The notes under the pieces were generated by a model. The model was not told where the DNA came from, did not search any database, and was given only the letters and a program-made list of their open reading frames with translations. The position numbers were made by a program, and so were the translations under genes. From IMG/VR virus record IMGVR_UViG_3300025645_000054, positions 1 to 64,000 of that record: a stretch of 64,000 bases of DNA; one strand, 5' to 3'. Each line of letters starts with the position of its first letter. Within the stretch, counting starts at the first letter, position 1. Positions 34,389 through 41,612 of this stretch are shown here, one piece after another. Source of the DNA: a virus.

Positions 34389-34411
34389 AGGGGCCCTGCG
34401 GGGCCCCTTTT
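34389..34411 (+). terminator. intrinsic terminator of the early replication operon
   Basis: AGGGGCCC / GGGCCCCT, an 8-bp stem with a TGCG loop at 34389-34408, followed by TTTT and then TTT. It ends the operon that starts at 30867. Confidence 0.9.
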
Positions 34412-34635
34412 GGTTTATTGTGGTTCATGGCAAAACTCAAAAATTATTGAGATATGTCAGTGGCATAGCAGGCTAAAGCCGTTGCCGATTGGTCAAAATA
34501 GGGGGTATGGTTGGACTAGGCCGGGTGGCTAGGGCGCAGTGTGTCCTTTTTGCAACACCTCCCGCGCCTGCCCATTGGCCCTAGGGCCGCACCCAAACTG
34601 CGCAAGTTGCGCAATTATCCAAGTAGGAACACAAG
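34412..34635 (+). other. non-coding leader region with palindrome
   Basis: 224 bases with no convincing gene; a short frame starting at a GTG near 34539 reads through the next gene in another phase and is a shadow. The one clear element is the palindrome TGCGCAA-G-TTGCGCA at 34599-34613, a member of the TTGCGTAA-S-TTACGCAA family, 23 bases before the next start codon. Confidence 0.6.
34598..34614. promoter_or_regulatory. palindrome family member 1 (TGCGCAAGTTGCGCA)
   Basis: A 15-bp perfect dyad at 34599-34613. It differs from the main family consensus by having C/G in place of T/A in both arms, which preserves symmetry, and so points to selection for the dyad. It sits just upstream of the gene at 34636. 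Confidence 0.6.
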
Positions 34636-35487
34636 ATGACCAACAAGCAAACAACCACCGCATTGACCGCCTATACCGCTTCACATATCGAATCCGCGTC
34701 CAAAGCCAGCGTTCAAGCGGTCTGCGCTATGATCCTTTGGGGCGCGCATAACCCCGGCGAGTGGATTGAAACCGTATCTGGCAAAACGCCTAAGGCGTTC
34801 AAGGCGTTCAAAGTATCCATTGAAGCCACGGCCGGCGCGGACCGGACGCGTCAGGTAGTGACCGTTGCCAAGAAAGCCTTTGCCTTGCTGGCAGGCGTGG
34901 CAGGCAATGAAAAGGCATTGCGGGACGACGCCGCTATGCGCAAGGACGTGGCTGACCTTTGTAACCGCCTTGTTACATCGTTTGCGGGGCTGACCGTAGG
35001 TCAGGCGATTGAGTCCGACACTGGCCTTTTCACAATGGTGACTGGTGCAAGCGCTGATAGCATGGCTGGCATCAAGGCGGCATATAGCGCGGCCCTTGAC
35101 GCTGATACGCCTGCAGAAGCGCCTGCACCTGCACCTGAATCGGTTGACGTGACCGACGCGGACGCGGACGTTGACGAAAGCCAAGCAACCATTGCCATGG
35201 ATACCAAGTCAGGCGCGAAAAGCGCGATAGATGACGCCATTGCCTTGCTTGCTAGTGTTGTCGCGCATGGCCACGCCGATCAAGCCAGCGCCAAGGCAAT
35301 CAAGGCAATGGCTGACTTTATTGTTCAGGCGGGCAAGCCAAGCGCCTTGCTCTATGCCTTTGACCAATTGGTCGCGGATGCGGCCGATGACATCCCGCGC
35401 TTGGAAGGCATGGTAGCCAGCACGTCCGAGGCGCTGGCAGAGAGCAAGGTGCAAACATGCGGCCCGATTCCCGCAATGGTTGGATGA
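34636..35487 (+). CDS. hypothetical Ala/Asp-rich protein
   Basis: 283 residues. MTNKQTTTALTAYTASHIES starts a helical domain with GKTPKAFKAFKVSIEATAGA and LAGVAGNEKALRDDAAMRKD. A linker AEAPAPAPESVDVTDADADV follows, then a second helical domain (ALLASVVAHGHADQASAKAI). Gly, Ala and Pro codons look different from the neighbours: GGC, GCG and CCT rather than GGG, GCC and CCC. The gene stands alone between a terminator and a hairpin with its own palindrome upstream, so it may be a separately acquired unit. Not recognised. Confidence 0.7.
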   Translation: MTNKQTTTALTAYTASHIESASKASVQAVCAMILWGAHNPGEWIETVSGKTPKAFKAFKVSIEATAGADRTRQVVTVAKKAFALLAGVAGNEKALRDDAAMRKDVADLCNRLVTSFAGLTVGQAIESDTGLFTMVTGASADSMAGIKAAYSAALDADTPAEAPAPAPESVDVTDADADVDESQATIAMDTKSGAKSAIDDAIALLASVVAHGHADQASAKAIKAMADFIVQAGKPSALLYAFDQLVADAADDIPRLEGMVASTSEALAESKVQTCGPIPAMVG

Positions 35488-35502
35488 ATCACAAGCCCAT
35501 GG

Positions 35503-35524
35503 GGCGTGGCAGAAATGCCACGCC
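35503..35524 (+). terminator. GAAA-loop hairpin after the 283-residue gene
   Basis: GGCGTGGCA / TGCCACGCC, a perfect 9-bp stem closed by a GAAA tetraloop, 16 bases after the stop. The T-rich run follows only after about ten bases, so it is either a weak terminator or a transcript-stabilising 3' hairpin. Confidence 0.6.
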
Positions 35525-35539
35525 TAGGGTGATATTTTT

Positions 35540-35559
35540 ATCACACCGATCGGTGTGAT
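35540..35559. promoter_or_regulatory. perfect 20-bp palindrome
   Basis: ATCACACCGATCGGTGTGAT is fully symmetric without a spacer. T-runs on the left and A-runs on the right extend the symmetry past one mismatch. There is no U-tract after it in either direction. The form fits an operator for a dimeric repressor such as TetR-type proteins; the binding protein is unknown. Confidence 0.65.
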
Positions 35560-35582
35560 CAAAATGTCACTATTTCTTCGCG

Positions 35583-35648
<66 letters not shown>

Positions 35649-35662
35649 TAGGCCCGGGCCTA
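35649..35662. repeat. 14-bp palindrome TAGGCCCGGGCCTA
   Basis: A perfect palindrome that begins two bases after the CCCGCG array and is followed by a TATATACGCGCG segment. It could be part of an origin or an operator. No function can be assigned. Confidence 0.6.
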
Positions 35663-35735
35663 TATACGCGCGTCTACGTGTAGGCCCGCGAGGTTTCTTC
35701 TTAAGAACGCGACCCTCAGTAATTTGAAAATGTTT

Positions 35736-35752
35736 TTGCGTAAGTTACGCAA
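35736..35752. promoter_or_regulatory. palindrome family member 2 (TTGCGTAAGTTACGCAA)
   Basis: A perfect 17-bp dyad with a single central base, 20 bases before the small gene at 35773. Confidence 0.65.
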
Positions 35753-35772
35753 TTTTTCCGGGAGCCAAAACC

Positions 35773-35922
35773 ATGTGGCAGCTACTTTCCATCCGCAAAA
35801 ATTTCTACGAGACCGAAGAAGTCCTCGTGTGGATCAAGTCCAAGGAGGCAATCCTGCCCCTGATGGACCTCTTAGGGGTCGATGCCGCCACCCTGAGACC
35901 CCTACCTACGAGCGAGGGCTGA
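35773..35922 (+). CDS. 49-residue small protein
   Basis: ATG at 35773 after CGGGAGCCAAAACC. It reads MWQLLSIRKNFYETEEVLVW and IKSKEAILPLMDLLGVDAAT, then LRPLPTSEG, a compact amphipathic sequence with normal codon use. A longer overlapping frame from 35724 to 35960 is Arg/Pro-rich and looks like a shadow. The palindrome just upstream suggests its own control. Unknown function. Confidence 0.65.
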   Translation: MWQLLSIRKNFYETEEVLVWIKSKEAILPLMDLLGVDAATLRPLPTSEG

Positions 35923-36243
35923 GGGGCGTTTGCAGCTTTAAGAAGAAGGCTGTTTCCTAAGAAGTTGTGTGGGCCTCGGCAAATGCAACCTGTAGCGGGT
36001 ACGGAGTTAACATAATAAAGGACTTTTCGGCCTTATTTTTGGGGTGGGAGAGTGATTTGGAGTTTGTGCAAGCGAGAGTTGCATTGTTTCTTTTCAATGG
36101 CTTAGGGCCTTGGGCGTCGGTTTTGCCTGTCAAGTAGATTTTGGCCCTTGGCCAGTAGGGTCCGCATTCAGCGGGGTATAACCCATTGATTTCAAATCGA
36201 ACTTTGGACGTTTCTATGCAATCTCTTCTTATTTTTCTTTCTT
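35923..36243. other. non-coding region, AT-richer than surroundings
   Basis: About 320 bases without a credible frame. I see TTAACATAATAAAGGAC near 36007, a pyrimidine-rich run at 36222-36243 that can pair with the purine-rich run just downstream, and TTTCTATGCAATC near 36211, a weak relative of the CATTTCCATGCAAT motif. No gene is called. Confidence 0.55.
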
Positions 36244-36352
36244 AAAAGTGGGATAGAAAGAAAGAAGTAAAGAGAGGAAGGGAATTTGGAGATTGCTGGG
36301 AAAAGTAAATATTTTAGTTAGAGAAATTTCACTTCTCTTCTATCCCGCTTTT
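36244..36352 (+). other. long inverted repeat (structured element A)
   Basis: AAAAGTGGGATAGAA at 36244-36258 pairs with TTCTATCCCGCTTTT at 36338-36352: 15 bp with a single U-G pair. AGAAGT at 36263-36268 pairs with ACTTCT at 36331-36336, extending the stem past a bulge. A competing 9-bp hairpin TTTCTTTCT (36234-36242) / AGAAAGAAA (36255-36263) uses the same bases, so two exclusive folds exist. The interior is purine-rich. It may be a regulatory RNA, an attenuator or an origin element. Confidence 0.55.
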
Positions 36353-36355
36353 GAA

Positions 36356-36446
36356 ATTGTCATCCGTGACAGGCCAGTCTGGTCCGGTGTGGGTTTTGTT
36401 CCACCCTTGGGCCACCGGAGTACTCTGGCCTGTCTCGCGTGACAAT
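36356..36446 (+). other. multi-stem inverted repeat (structured element B)
   Basis: Nested pairs: ATTGTCA (36356-36362) with TGACAAT (36440-36446); GACAGGCCAG (36368-36377) with CTGGCCTGTC (36425-36434); TCCGGTG (36383-36389) with CACCGGA (36413-36419). Side hairpins TGTCA-TCCG-TGACA on the left and TGTC...GACA on the right could replace the outer stem, giving a cruciform. It lies four bases after element A. No known riboswitch or tRNA pattern is recognised. Confidence 0.6.
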
Positions 36447-36484
36447 AGGTTCCCTTGGCCCCCGTCCAAGATCCTATCTCGACC

Positions 36485-36669
36485 AAGACCCTAGACCACG
36501 ACCCCGATCCGAGAGGATTTCACGACCACGACCACGACCCCGATCCAAGATTGCGTAAGTTACGCAATTCCATTCCGAGAGGAACTCAAGACCCTAGACC
36601 ACGACCCCGATCCGAGAGGATTTCACGACCACAACCCAAGATTGCGTAACATTCCGAGAGGAACTCAAG
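36485..36669 (+). repeat. duplicated leader (two ~100-bp direct repeats) before the endolysin
   Basis: AAGACCCTAGACCACGACCC and the following ~45 bases occur at 36485 and again at 36588. Each copy carries a GAGA-loop mini-hairpin (36507-36518 and 36610-36621), a TTGCGTAA element (full dyad at 36550-36568, half site at 36642-36650) and the TTCC-GAGA-GGAA hairpin (36573-36584 and 36652-36663). The second copy lacks about 13 bases of the dyad and leads into the start codon at 36670. CACGAC triplet-like runs suggest slippage. Confidence 0.85.
36550..36568. promoter_or_regulatory. palindrome family member 3
   Basis: TTGCGTAAGTTACGCAA with an extra A/T pair, a perfect 19-bp dyad. It lies in the first copy of the duplicated leader; the second copy keeps only the left half. 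Confidence 0.65.
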
Positions 36670-37023
36670 ATGCTTTTACTATGCCTAGCCCTCAATATCT
36701 ACCACGAGGCCCGAGGGGAGCCGATCACAGGCCAGGAGCTGGTCGCCTCTGTTACGCTGAACCGCGTAGCAAGCCCCCTATACCCCGACAACGTCTGCGA
36801 TGTGGTCTACCAGCCCCGCCAGTTCGCATGGACCGCAGACCCACCCCCAGTGACCGACACGCAGGCCTTCTACACGGCCCTGATGATCGCATGGGATGCC
36901 CAACCCATCAACGAGGCCACCCACTTCTACAGTGGCCCTGCGCCCTATTGGACGCGACACCCAGATTTTCAACTTGTCGGCCGCGTTTCTGGCCACACCT
37001 TTTACAAGGAGACACGCCCGTGA
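36670..37023 (+). CDS. SleB-type cell wall hydrolase (endolysin candidate)
   Basis: 117 residues: LNIYHEARGEPITGQELVAS, VTLNRVASPLYPDNVCDVVY, QPRQFAWT. This is the Hydrolase_2 (SleB/CwlJ) pattern, with catalytic Glu in HEARGE. No signal peptide is clear, although the start MLLLCLALNIYHEA is hydrophobic. It is the only evident lysis enzyme in the window, and no holin is recognised nearby. It begins after the duplicated leader with a GAGA-loop SD hairpin and heads the long plus-strand array. Confidence 0.85.
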   Translation: MLLLCLALNIYHEARGEPITGQELVASVTLNRVASPLYPDNVCDVVYQPRQFAWTADPPPVTDTQAFYTALMIAWDAQPINEATHFYSGPAPYWTRHPDFQLVGRVSGHTFYKETRP

Positions 37024-37478
37024 CTTTCATCGTGCACTTCGATCAAGACTCCATGAACCCCCGACAGGAGTTCGACCACCTCGGGACACTCGCTATCCTA
37101 GGGTATGGGGGCGATGAGGCCCCAGACCCTCACAACCCCCCACACGACGCCATCATGCTCCCTGTGTACCGCTACCAGCACTCGGGCGTGGCCTACAGCA
37201 CCACGCCCTTCCACTGCCCATGGGACAGCGGCCAGACGGGATACATCTACGTGTACCGGTCCACCGTCCGCAAAGAATTCAACGTCAAACGGATAAGCCC
37301 CAAGCTCCACGATCGGGTCCTCGAGATCCTCCGTTCGGAAGTCGAGGAGTTCTCCTCGTGGAGTAATGGTGAGGTCTACGGATTCACCAACAATGAAACA
37401 GATGACTCATGCTGGGGCTTCTATGGCCTCGAGTCCTTGATCGCAGAGATTGGAGATAATTATGAATTTGCCCAATAA
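37020..37478 (+). CDS. conserved phage/plasmid hypothetical protein
   Basis: 152 residues from a GTG at 37020 that overlaps the endolysin stop (GTGA). A core of VYRYQHSGVAYSTTPFHCPW, DSGQTGYIYV and VRKEFNVKRISPKLHDR recurs in many phage and plasmid proteins of unknown function. A longer frame from 36642 is a shadow of the endolysin. The C-terminus, SSWSNGEVYGFTNNETDDSC, is acidic. Confidence 0.75.
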   Translation: MTFIVHFDQDSMNPRQEFDHLGTLAILGYGGDEAPDPHNPPHDAIMLPVYRYQHSGVAYSTTPFHCPWDSGQTGYIYVYRSTVRKEFNVKRISPKLHDRVLEILRSEVEEFSSWSNGEVYGFTNNETDDSCWGFYGLESLIAEIGDNYEFAQ

Positions 37479-37824
37479 AGTATTGGCCCTGCAGACCAAA
37501 CTGGTCAGCACACTCGGCAAGCAGCCCTATATCGACGCCCACCTCCTCGTCACTCCTGCCACCGAATCCCCGTACCAGATCTACTGGTACGGCGACAACA
37601 TCAACGAGGCCACCCGCCTCAACCACACCTCCCTCGACCAGCTCTTCCTTGATGCACACCATCTCCTAGACACCATGCCCACGGAAGAGGAGCGCGAACG
37701 TCAGATTTTTGAAACCAATCTGCGGAAGCTGATCGACGAGGCCCCGGCCGGGGTCGACGTCACCCTGCTGCAAACTTTCCAATCCGGGTTTGCCAGCAAC
37801 CAGATCGAAGGACCCCGCTCATGA
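37462..37824 (+). CDS. hypothetical protein
   Basis: 120 residues from the ATG at 37462 (MNLPNKVLALQTKLVSTLGK), with GGAG upstream and a 17-base overlap with the previous gene. It contains PYIDAHLLVTPATESPYQIY and a helical end TEEERERQIFETNLRKLIDE. Not recognised. Confidence 0.6.
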   Translation: MNLPNKVLALQTKLVSTLGKQPYIDAHLLVTPATESPYQIYWYGDNINEATRLNHTSLDQLFLDAHHLLDTMPTEEERERQIFETNLRKLIDEAPAGVDVTLLQTFQSGFASNQIEGPRS

Positions 37825-38456
37825 AGGTCCTCATTGGCTGCGAGTGCAGCGGTGTCGTGCGTGATGCGTTCTTGGCCCAAGGCCACGACGCATGGTCCTG
37901 CGACATCAAACCCGCCGACACCCCCTCGAACCGTCACATCCAAGGCGACATCCTTGACGTCATGGAAGACAGCTCTTGGGATTTCCTTGCCGTGATGCAC
38001 CCTCCGTGTACCCGGCTGTGCAACTCCGGGGTCCGTTGGCTCTCCTCCCCGCCCCCGGGCCGGACCCTTGAAGAAATGTGGGCCGAACTGGACCAAGGCG
38101 CGGAGCTGTTTTCCAAAGTGTGGAACACCACCATCCCCCGTGTCGCGGTGGAGAACCCGGTCATGCACAAACATGCCAAGGCCCGGATCGAGAACTTCCA
38201 GCCTCACTCTCAATCCGTGCAGCCTTGGCAATTTGGCACGGACCCAGAGGGGCCAGACAACGAGAAGAAGCGGACCTGCCTCTGGCTCCGCAATCTGCCC
38301 CTGCTCCAACCCACCGGCACCTTGGACGGAACCCAAGCCCGGTCCTCCGTCCACCATGCGTCACCCGGACCCGATCGCGCAGCCCTGCGCTCCAAGTTCT
38401 TCCCGGGCCTAGCCCAAGCCATGGCCGAACAGTGGGGCCAAGCCAATGCCTGCTGA
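37821..38456 (+). CDS. DNA methylase-like protein (C5-cytosine type, atypical)
   Basis: 211 residues. [60 protein letters not shown] and [14 protein letters not shown] follow a phage family annotated as DNA methylase. CECSG resembles SAM motif I, and HPPCT holds the Pro-Cys pair, though the classical PCQ is absent and no target-recognition domain is visible. It may modify phage DNA or be a degenerate relative. It overlaps both neighbours. Confidence 0.6.
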   Translation: MKVLIGCECSGVVRDAFLAQGHDAWSCDIKPADTPSNRHIQGDILDVMEDSSWDFLAVMHPPCTRLCNSGVRWLSSPPPGRTLEEMWAELDQGAELFSKVWNTTIPRVAVENPVMHKHAKARIENFQPHSQSVQPWQFGTDPEGPDNEKKRTCLWLRNLPLLQPTGTLDGTQARSSVHHASPGPDRAALRSKFFPGLAQAMAEQWGQANAC

Positions 38457-38802
38457 AAATGAAGTCGATCTATCGGTGTTGAGCCGTGACCGTCAACTAC
38501 TGCCTCATCCAAAGTTCACGAACTATTTGATCAGTGATCGGGGGGATGTCGTTACCCTATTCTTCAAGAAGCCTCGACTCCGCAAAGGCTCCAAATCCAA
38601 AGACGGGTATCTGGTGGTTTCCATATCGGTCGAGCACCAGCGGGTTGTATCCCGCCGGATCCACAGGCTCGTGGCCGAAACCTTCATCCCTAATCCAGAG
38701 AACAAACCCTGTGTCCGTCATCTGGATGGGGACAAAACCAACAATCGCGTCCCCAACCTTGCTTGGGGGACCCACGCCGAAATGGAAGAAGGAATTGCGT
38801 AA
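38446..38802 (+). CDS. HNH endonuclease (homing-type)
   Basis: 118 residues. The NUMOD4-like start [20 protein letters not shown] is followed by the HNH_3 core: [40 protein letters not shown]. Such stand-alone genes are mobile in phage genomes. The end (HAEMEEGIA) is short compared with typical family members, so it may be slightly truncated. Its stop codon lies inside a TTGCGTAACTTACGCAA palindrome. Confidence 0.85.
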   Translation: MPAENEVDLSVLSRDRQLLPHPKFTNYLISDRGDVVTLFFKKPRLRKGSKSKDGYLVVSISVEHQRVVSRRIHRLVAETFIPNPENKPCVRHLDGDKTNNRVPNLAWGTHAEMEEGIA

Positions 38803-38814
38803 CTTACGCAATTC
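38792..38814. promoter_or_regulatory. palindrome family member 4 (23-bp perfect dyad)
   Basis: GAATTGCGTAA-C-TTACGCAATTC is the longest and most perfect member of the family. It overlaps the HNH stop codon and precedes the gene at 38848 by 34 bases. Confidence 0.7.
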
Positions 38815-38847
38815 TCCTTCCCCTCTCCTCAGAAAGGAACCTATCCA

Positions 38848-39201
38848 ATGAACATCTCCGAACTCTTCGACACCGCCATTGCCGGCCTCGAGGCCCAGAC
38901 CGAGAAGTCCAGCACACCCGGTACGGACCTGTGCCAGTATCATGGCCCCCACGGCACCAAGTGCCTCTTCGGCCACATGATGGACGCTGTACCCGACACT
39001 ATGAACACAGAGACCATCGGGTCCAATGTTATCTTGAAGCTCATCAGAGAATCCAGCGGTGTGGACCTGCTGGACACATTGAAAGCGGCAGACCTCGTGG
39101 CCCTCCAAGACATTCACGACGTCGACTGGAAAGTGGGCTACCCATTCCGCCCCCTGATCCCGGGACACCTGCAACTCAAAATTTGGGGAGATGTCCAATG
39201 A
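38848..39201 (+). CDS. duplicated small protein, copy 1
   Basis: 117 residues: MNISELFDTAIAGLEAQTEK, TDLCQYHGPHGTKCLFGHMM, then PFRPLIPGHLQLKIWGDVQ at the end. It is clearly paralogous to the next gene. Cys at CQYHGPHGTKC could bind a metal. Its ATG follows AAAGGAACC and starts a run of overlapping genes. Function unknown. Confidence 0.7.
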   Translation: MNISELFDTAIAGLEAQTEKSSTPGTDLCQYHGPHGTKCLFGHMMDAVPDTMNTETIGSNVILKLIRESSGVDLLDTLKAADLVALQDIHDVDWKVGYPFRPLIPGHLQLKIWGDVQ

Positions 39202-39569
39202 CATCCATCGACCAACTCTTCGACACCGCAATCGCCGCTCTCGAGTCCCAGACCGAGAAGTCCATCAACCCCAACACAGACATGTGCCAGTACCGGGGCC
39301 CCCACGGCACCAAATGTCTCTTCGGCCACATGATCGCCGATGAGCATTACGAAAAAGTCACGGACAAATTCAGCACTCCAGTGTCGGATCCCAAGGTCCT
39401 GGAATCCATTTTCGCCTCCACGGGGGTGGATCTGAGATATACCTCTCTCGTCAATGAGATCAACAACCTCCAAGCAATTCACGATCACAAATGGAAACCG
39501 GGCCAACCATTCCGGCCCCTGATCCCAGAGCACCTGCAACTCAAAATTTGGGGGGAGGTCATTACATGA
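39198..39569 (+). CDS. duplicated small protein, copy 2
   Basis: 123 residues from the ATG at 39198, overlapping copy 1 by four bases. It shares LFDTAIA-LE-QTEKS, MCQYRGPHGTKCLFGHMI and PFRPLIPEHLQLKIWGE with copy 1; the middle differs (SDPKVLESIFASTGVDLRYT). A tandem duplication with divergence. Function unknown. Confidence 0.7.
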   Translation: MTSIDQLFDTAIAALESQTEKSINPNTDMCQYRGPHGTKCLFGHMIADEHYEKVTDKFSTPVSDPKVLESIFASTGVDLRYTSLVNEINNLQAIHDHKWKPGQPFRPLIPEHLQLKIWGEVIT

Positions 39570-39823
39570 GCTGCTATCTCCCCATCGACGAGGACACGCT
39601 GGCCCAGACCGCCGAGGCCCTCGAGATCCTCAACCCCCTCGGTCGCACCTCCGCCCACCACATCCGGGACATGATCCGGGCCAACATGAATGAACGGCCC
39701 GGGACCTACCTCGCCACCGCTGGCTGGATCGCTTTCACATGGTGCCCTGAGAACGACCCCGACAACCTCCAAATCCGGGTCGCGATCGAGCCCTACACCG
39801 CCCTCAAATATCTGAAAGGATAA
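39566..39823 (+). CDS. hypothetical protein
   Basis: 85 residues from the ATG at 39566 (MSCYLPIDEDTLAQTAEALE), overlapping the previous stop by four bases. NPLGRTSAHHIRDMIRANMN looks helical; GWIAFTWCPENDPDNLQIRV is strand-like. Not recognised. Confidence 0.6.
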   Translation: MSCYLPIDEDTLAQTAEALEILNPLGRTSAHHIRDMIRANMNERPGTYLATAGWIAFTWCPENDPDNLQIRVAIEPYTALKYLKG

Positions 39824-39826
39824 ACC

Positions 39827-39889
39827 ATGAACGTCCGCGACCTCATCTGCCAACTCGAGAACCTCGATCCAGAGGTTCTGATCCTATGA
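39827..39889 (+). CDS. 20-residue peptide, remnant of a phage small-protein family
   Basis: ATG at 39827 encodes MNVRDLICQLENLDPEVLIL. Phage proteins that begin with this kind of helix plus DP(D/E) turn are usually 70-100 residues, so this looks like a truncated relative or a coupling peptide. GGATAAACC precedes it and its stop overlaps the next ATG (ATGA). Confidence 0.5.
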   Translation: MNVRDLICQLENLDPEVLIL

Positions 39890-40161
39890 CCCAGCGCACC
39901 AACAAGATCGGCCAGAACCGTGGCAAGCCGCGGCTCTGGATCGAGGGCAAGTTCCTTCAAGAGGCCGGGTTCATACCCCCGCTCCGATACAATTTTGAAA
40001 ACAACGTCTTTACCCTCCACCCCGAGGGTAAGCGCAAGATCTCTGGCAAGCCCCAGAGACCCATCATCGACATCACCGGCCGGGACGTTCCCGTTGCCAC
40101 AGCTGTCACCCTGACAATCACCAACCCCGGGGAGATTACCCTTCATGTCCACGAAACTTGA
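39886..40161 (+). CDS. small beta-barrel-like protein, possibly SymE-like
   Basis: 91 residues. RLWIEGKFLQEAGFIPPLRY, NFENNVFTLHPEGKRKISGK and RPIIDITG resemble the swapped-hairpin fold of SymE-type and related phage proteins (G-x-L..AGF..G..Y.V). The similarity is suggestive only. It overlaps neighbours on both sides. Confidence 0.55.
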   Translation: MTQRTNKIGQNRGKPRLWIEGKFLQEAGFIPPLRYNFENNVFTLHPEGKRKISGKPQRPIIDITGRDVPVATAVTLTITNPGEITLHVHET

Positions 40162-40363
40162 CACGCTGGCCACAGATTGGGGCTACGCCGACGCCCAGCA
40201 CATGGTCGAAGACTATATATTTGACGGGGTCATGCCCGCCATCTGCCAGAACCCTGGTTGTGACTATTCCACGGAAATGGAACCCGATCAGGATCATGGG
40301 TGGTGCGAAAACTGCTCCACCAACACCCTTCAATCCGCCTCAGTCATGATGGGAATAATCTGA
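40145..40363 (+). CDS. small zinc-ribbon-like phage protein
   Basis: 72 residues with MVEDYIFDGVMPAICQNPGC, DYSTEMEPDQDHGWCENCST. Four Cys (C-x4-C and C-x2-C) can bind zinc. Proteins with this EPDQD.GWCE.C pattern are common in phages of Alphaproteobacteria. Function unknown. It overlaps the previous gene by 17 bases. Confidence 0.7.
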   Translation: MSTKLDTLATDWGYADAQHMVEDYIFDGVMPAICQNPGCDYSTEMEPDQDHGWCENCSTNTLQSASVMMGII

Positions 40364-40590
40364 TGAAAACTGTCCCCGGCCCCTCCCGGGTCCTTCTGGC
40401 CATCTGGTATGATTATGAGCTCGAGGTCCTGTCCTGCAAGACCGAGAAGGAAGCCATGGCCAGGATTTCCGAAGAGATCGAAGTGATCAGCGAGACCGGG
40501 CCACTCCTCTTCACCGAGGACGAGGCCTGGGAATATATCAACGATCATGGGATCCCCCTGAATTTCAAAATGAGAAAGGAGTACGACTGA
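40363..40590 (+). CDS. hypothetical protein
   Basis: 75 residues from the ATG at 40363 (MKTVPGPSRVLLAIWYDYEL), whose first base overlaps the previous stop (TGATG). The acidic helical middle is TEKEAMARISEEIEVISETG. Not recognised. Confidence 0.6.
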   Translation: MKTVPGPSRVLLAIWYDYELEVLSCKTEKEAMARISEEIEVISETGPLLFTEDEAWEYINDHGIPLNFKMRKEYD

Positions 40591-41195
40591 TGCCTATGAT
40601 CCAGCTGCCCTTCCAAGGGTTCTATCACACCACCCACTCCTGGCAGATCGACAACGAGTTTGATCGTGTGTCCACAGATTGGGAGGACATCATGGGCTGT
40701 GACATGCCCCAGTCCCTCGCCGATCTCTTCTTCATCGCCGCGGACTTCGCCGCTGCCTATGCGGAGTATGCTCAGGACTATGTCCAAGCCTTCTGCGAGG
40801 AGTTCTTTGACAGCGACGGCACCTTCGACGGGATGGAGTCCCCGAGGGAATACAATTTTGAAACCGATCGGGTCTTCGCCCAGATCTCCGACGAGACCCT
40901 GAAAAAGATCTGGGACGAGACCAGCGCTGAGCGCCTGAGAAAGGTCGCGGCCCGGAGGCACACTTCCTACGACGGGTTCTCCTCGTTCTACTCCTCCGAC
41001 ACCTCCACCTGGGGCCCCTACCAAGAGTGGGACCACAACCAACTGATGACCCTGCTACTGGCATGGTTACCAGAAGACTTTGATGAGATGTGCCTCGTCG
41101 AAGATTTTGAATGCCAAACCCTCTGGAACAAGCCCGAGGCCAACCGGCCTTGGAAGATCTGGAATTACCTGACCTATGAAAGGAAGAACCGATGA
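40590..41195 (+). CDS. acidic hypothetical protein (phage family)
   Basis: 201 residues: MPMIQLPFQGFYHTTHSWQI, RRHTSYDGFSSFYSSDTSTW, EWDHNQLMTLLLAWLPEDFD. The strongly acidic middle resembles DNA-mimic or antirestriction-like small phage proteins, but no diagnostic motif is seen. The start overlaps the previous stop by one base. Confidence 0.6.
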   Translation: MPMIQLPFQGFYHTTHSWQIDNEFDRVSTDWEDIMGCDMPQSLADLFFIAADFAAAYAEYAQDYVQAFCEEFFDSDGTFDGMESPREYNFETDRVFAQISDETLKKIWDETSAERLRKVAARRHTSYDGFSSFYSSDTSTWGPYQEWDHNQLMTLLLAWLPEDFDEMCLVEDFECQTLWNKPEANRPWKIWNYLTYERKNR

Positions 41196-41605
41196 ACATC
41201 GAAGAAATTCAAACCACACTTGCCCAACTGGTCGTGCAGATGACCGAAAAGGGGGTCCTCACGCCCAGCACAGAACTGGACATAAAAGACAGCGGCCGGT
41301 TTTCAGTCTACCTGACGGCAAAATACAACTCGGAGGCCTTTGGCCAAGATGGCAACAGCAAATTTCTACATGGGGATACCGCTCCCGAGGCGTTTGCGAA
41401 TGCCTACGCCTACATCCAGGCACTACCCTCCCCCGAAGAAGCACAGACCCGGGAGTTCCTCAAGAGGGTCGCCAACGCGATCGACTTTGCCACGGACCAC
41501 AGCATTGCAGATGAATACGTCACCCCTCTGCGCAGCGTCACCTGTGCCATGACCGAAAACCTCCTGCCGGCACCGGAGATTGCTATGCAATCGAAGAATA
41601 TATGA
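41192..41605 (+). CDS. hypothetical protein
   Basis: 137 residues: MNIEEIQTTLAQLVVQMTEK, then STELDIKDSGRFSVYLTAKY, APEAFANAYAYIQALPSPEE and helical REFLKRVANAIDFAT. Overlaps the previous gene by four bases and ends the first overlapping block; the palindrome at 41613 follows. Confidence 0.6.
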   Translation: MNIEEIQTTLAQLVVQMTEKGVLTPSTELDIKDSGRFSVYLTAKYNSEAFGQDGNSKFLHGDTAPEAFANAYAYIQALPSPEEAQTREFLKRVANAIDFATDHSIADEYVTPLRSVTCAMTENLLPAPEIAMQSKNI

Positions 41606-41612
41606 CTTTCAG

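Noticed and set aside
35724-35960. 78-codon frame starting with TTG
   Set aside because: Its start lies in the palindrome, it is Arg/Pro/Gly-rich, and it overlaps the better 49-residue frame.
36642-37019. Upstream extension of the frame of the gene at 37020
   Set aside because: It reads Pro/Arg-rich sequence antiphase to the endolysin. The overlapping GTG at 37020 starts the conserved region.
36670-38456. Holin gene beside the endolysin
   Set aside because: None of the neighbouring products shows transmembrane helices of holin type. A holin may lie outside the window or be unrecognised.
37821-38456. Complete restriction-modification system
   Set aside because: Only methylase-like proteins are present (here and at 59076); no restriction subunit or partner gene is adjacent.
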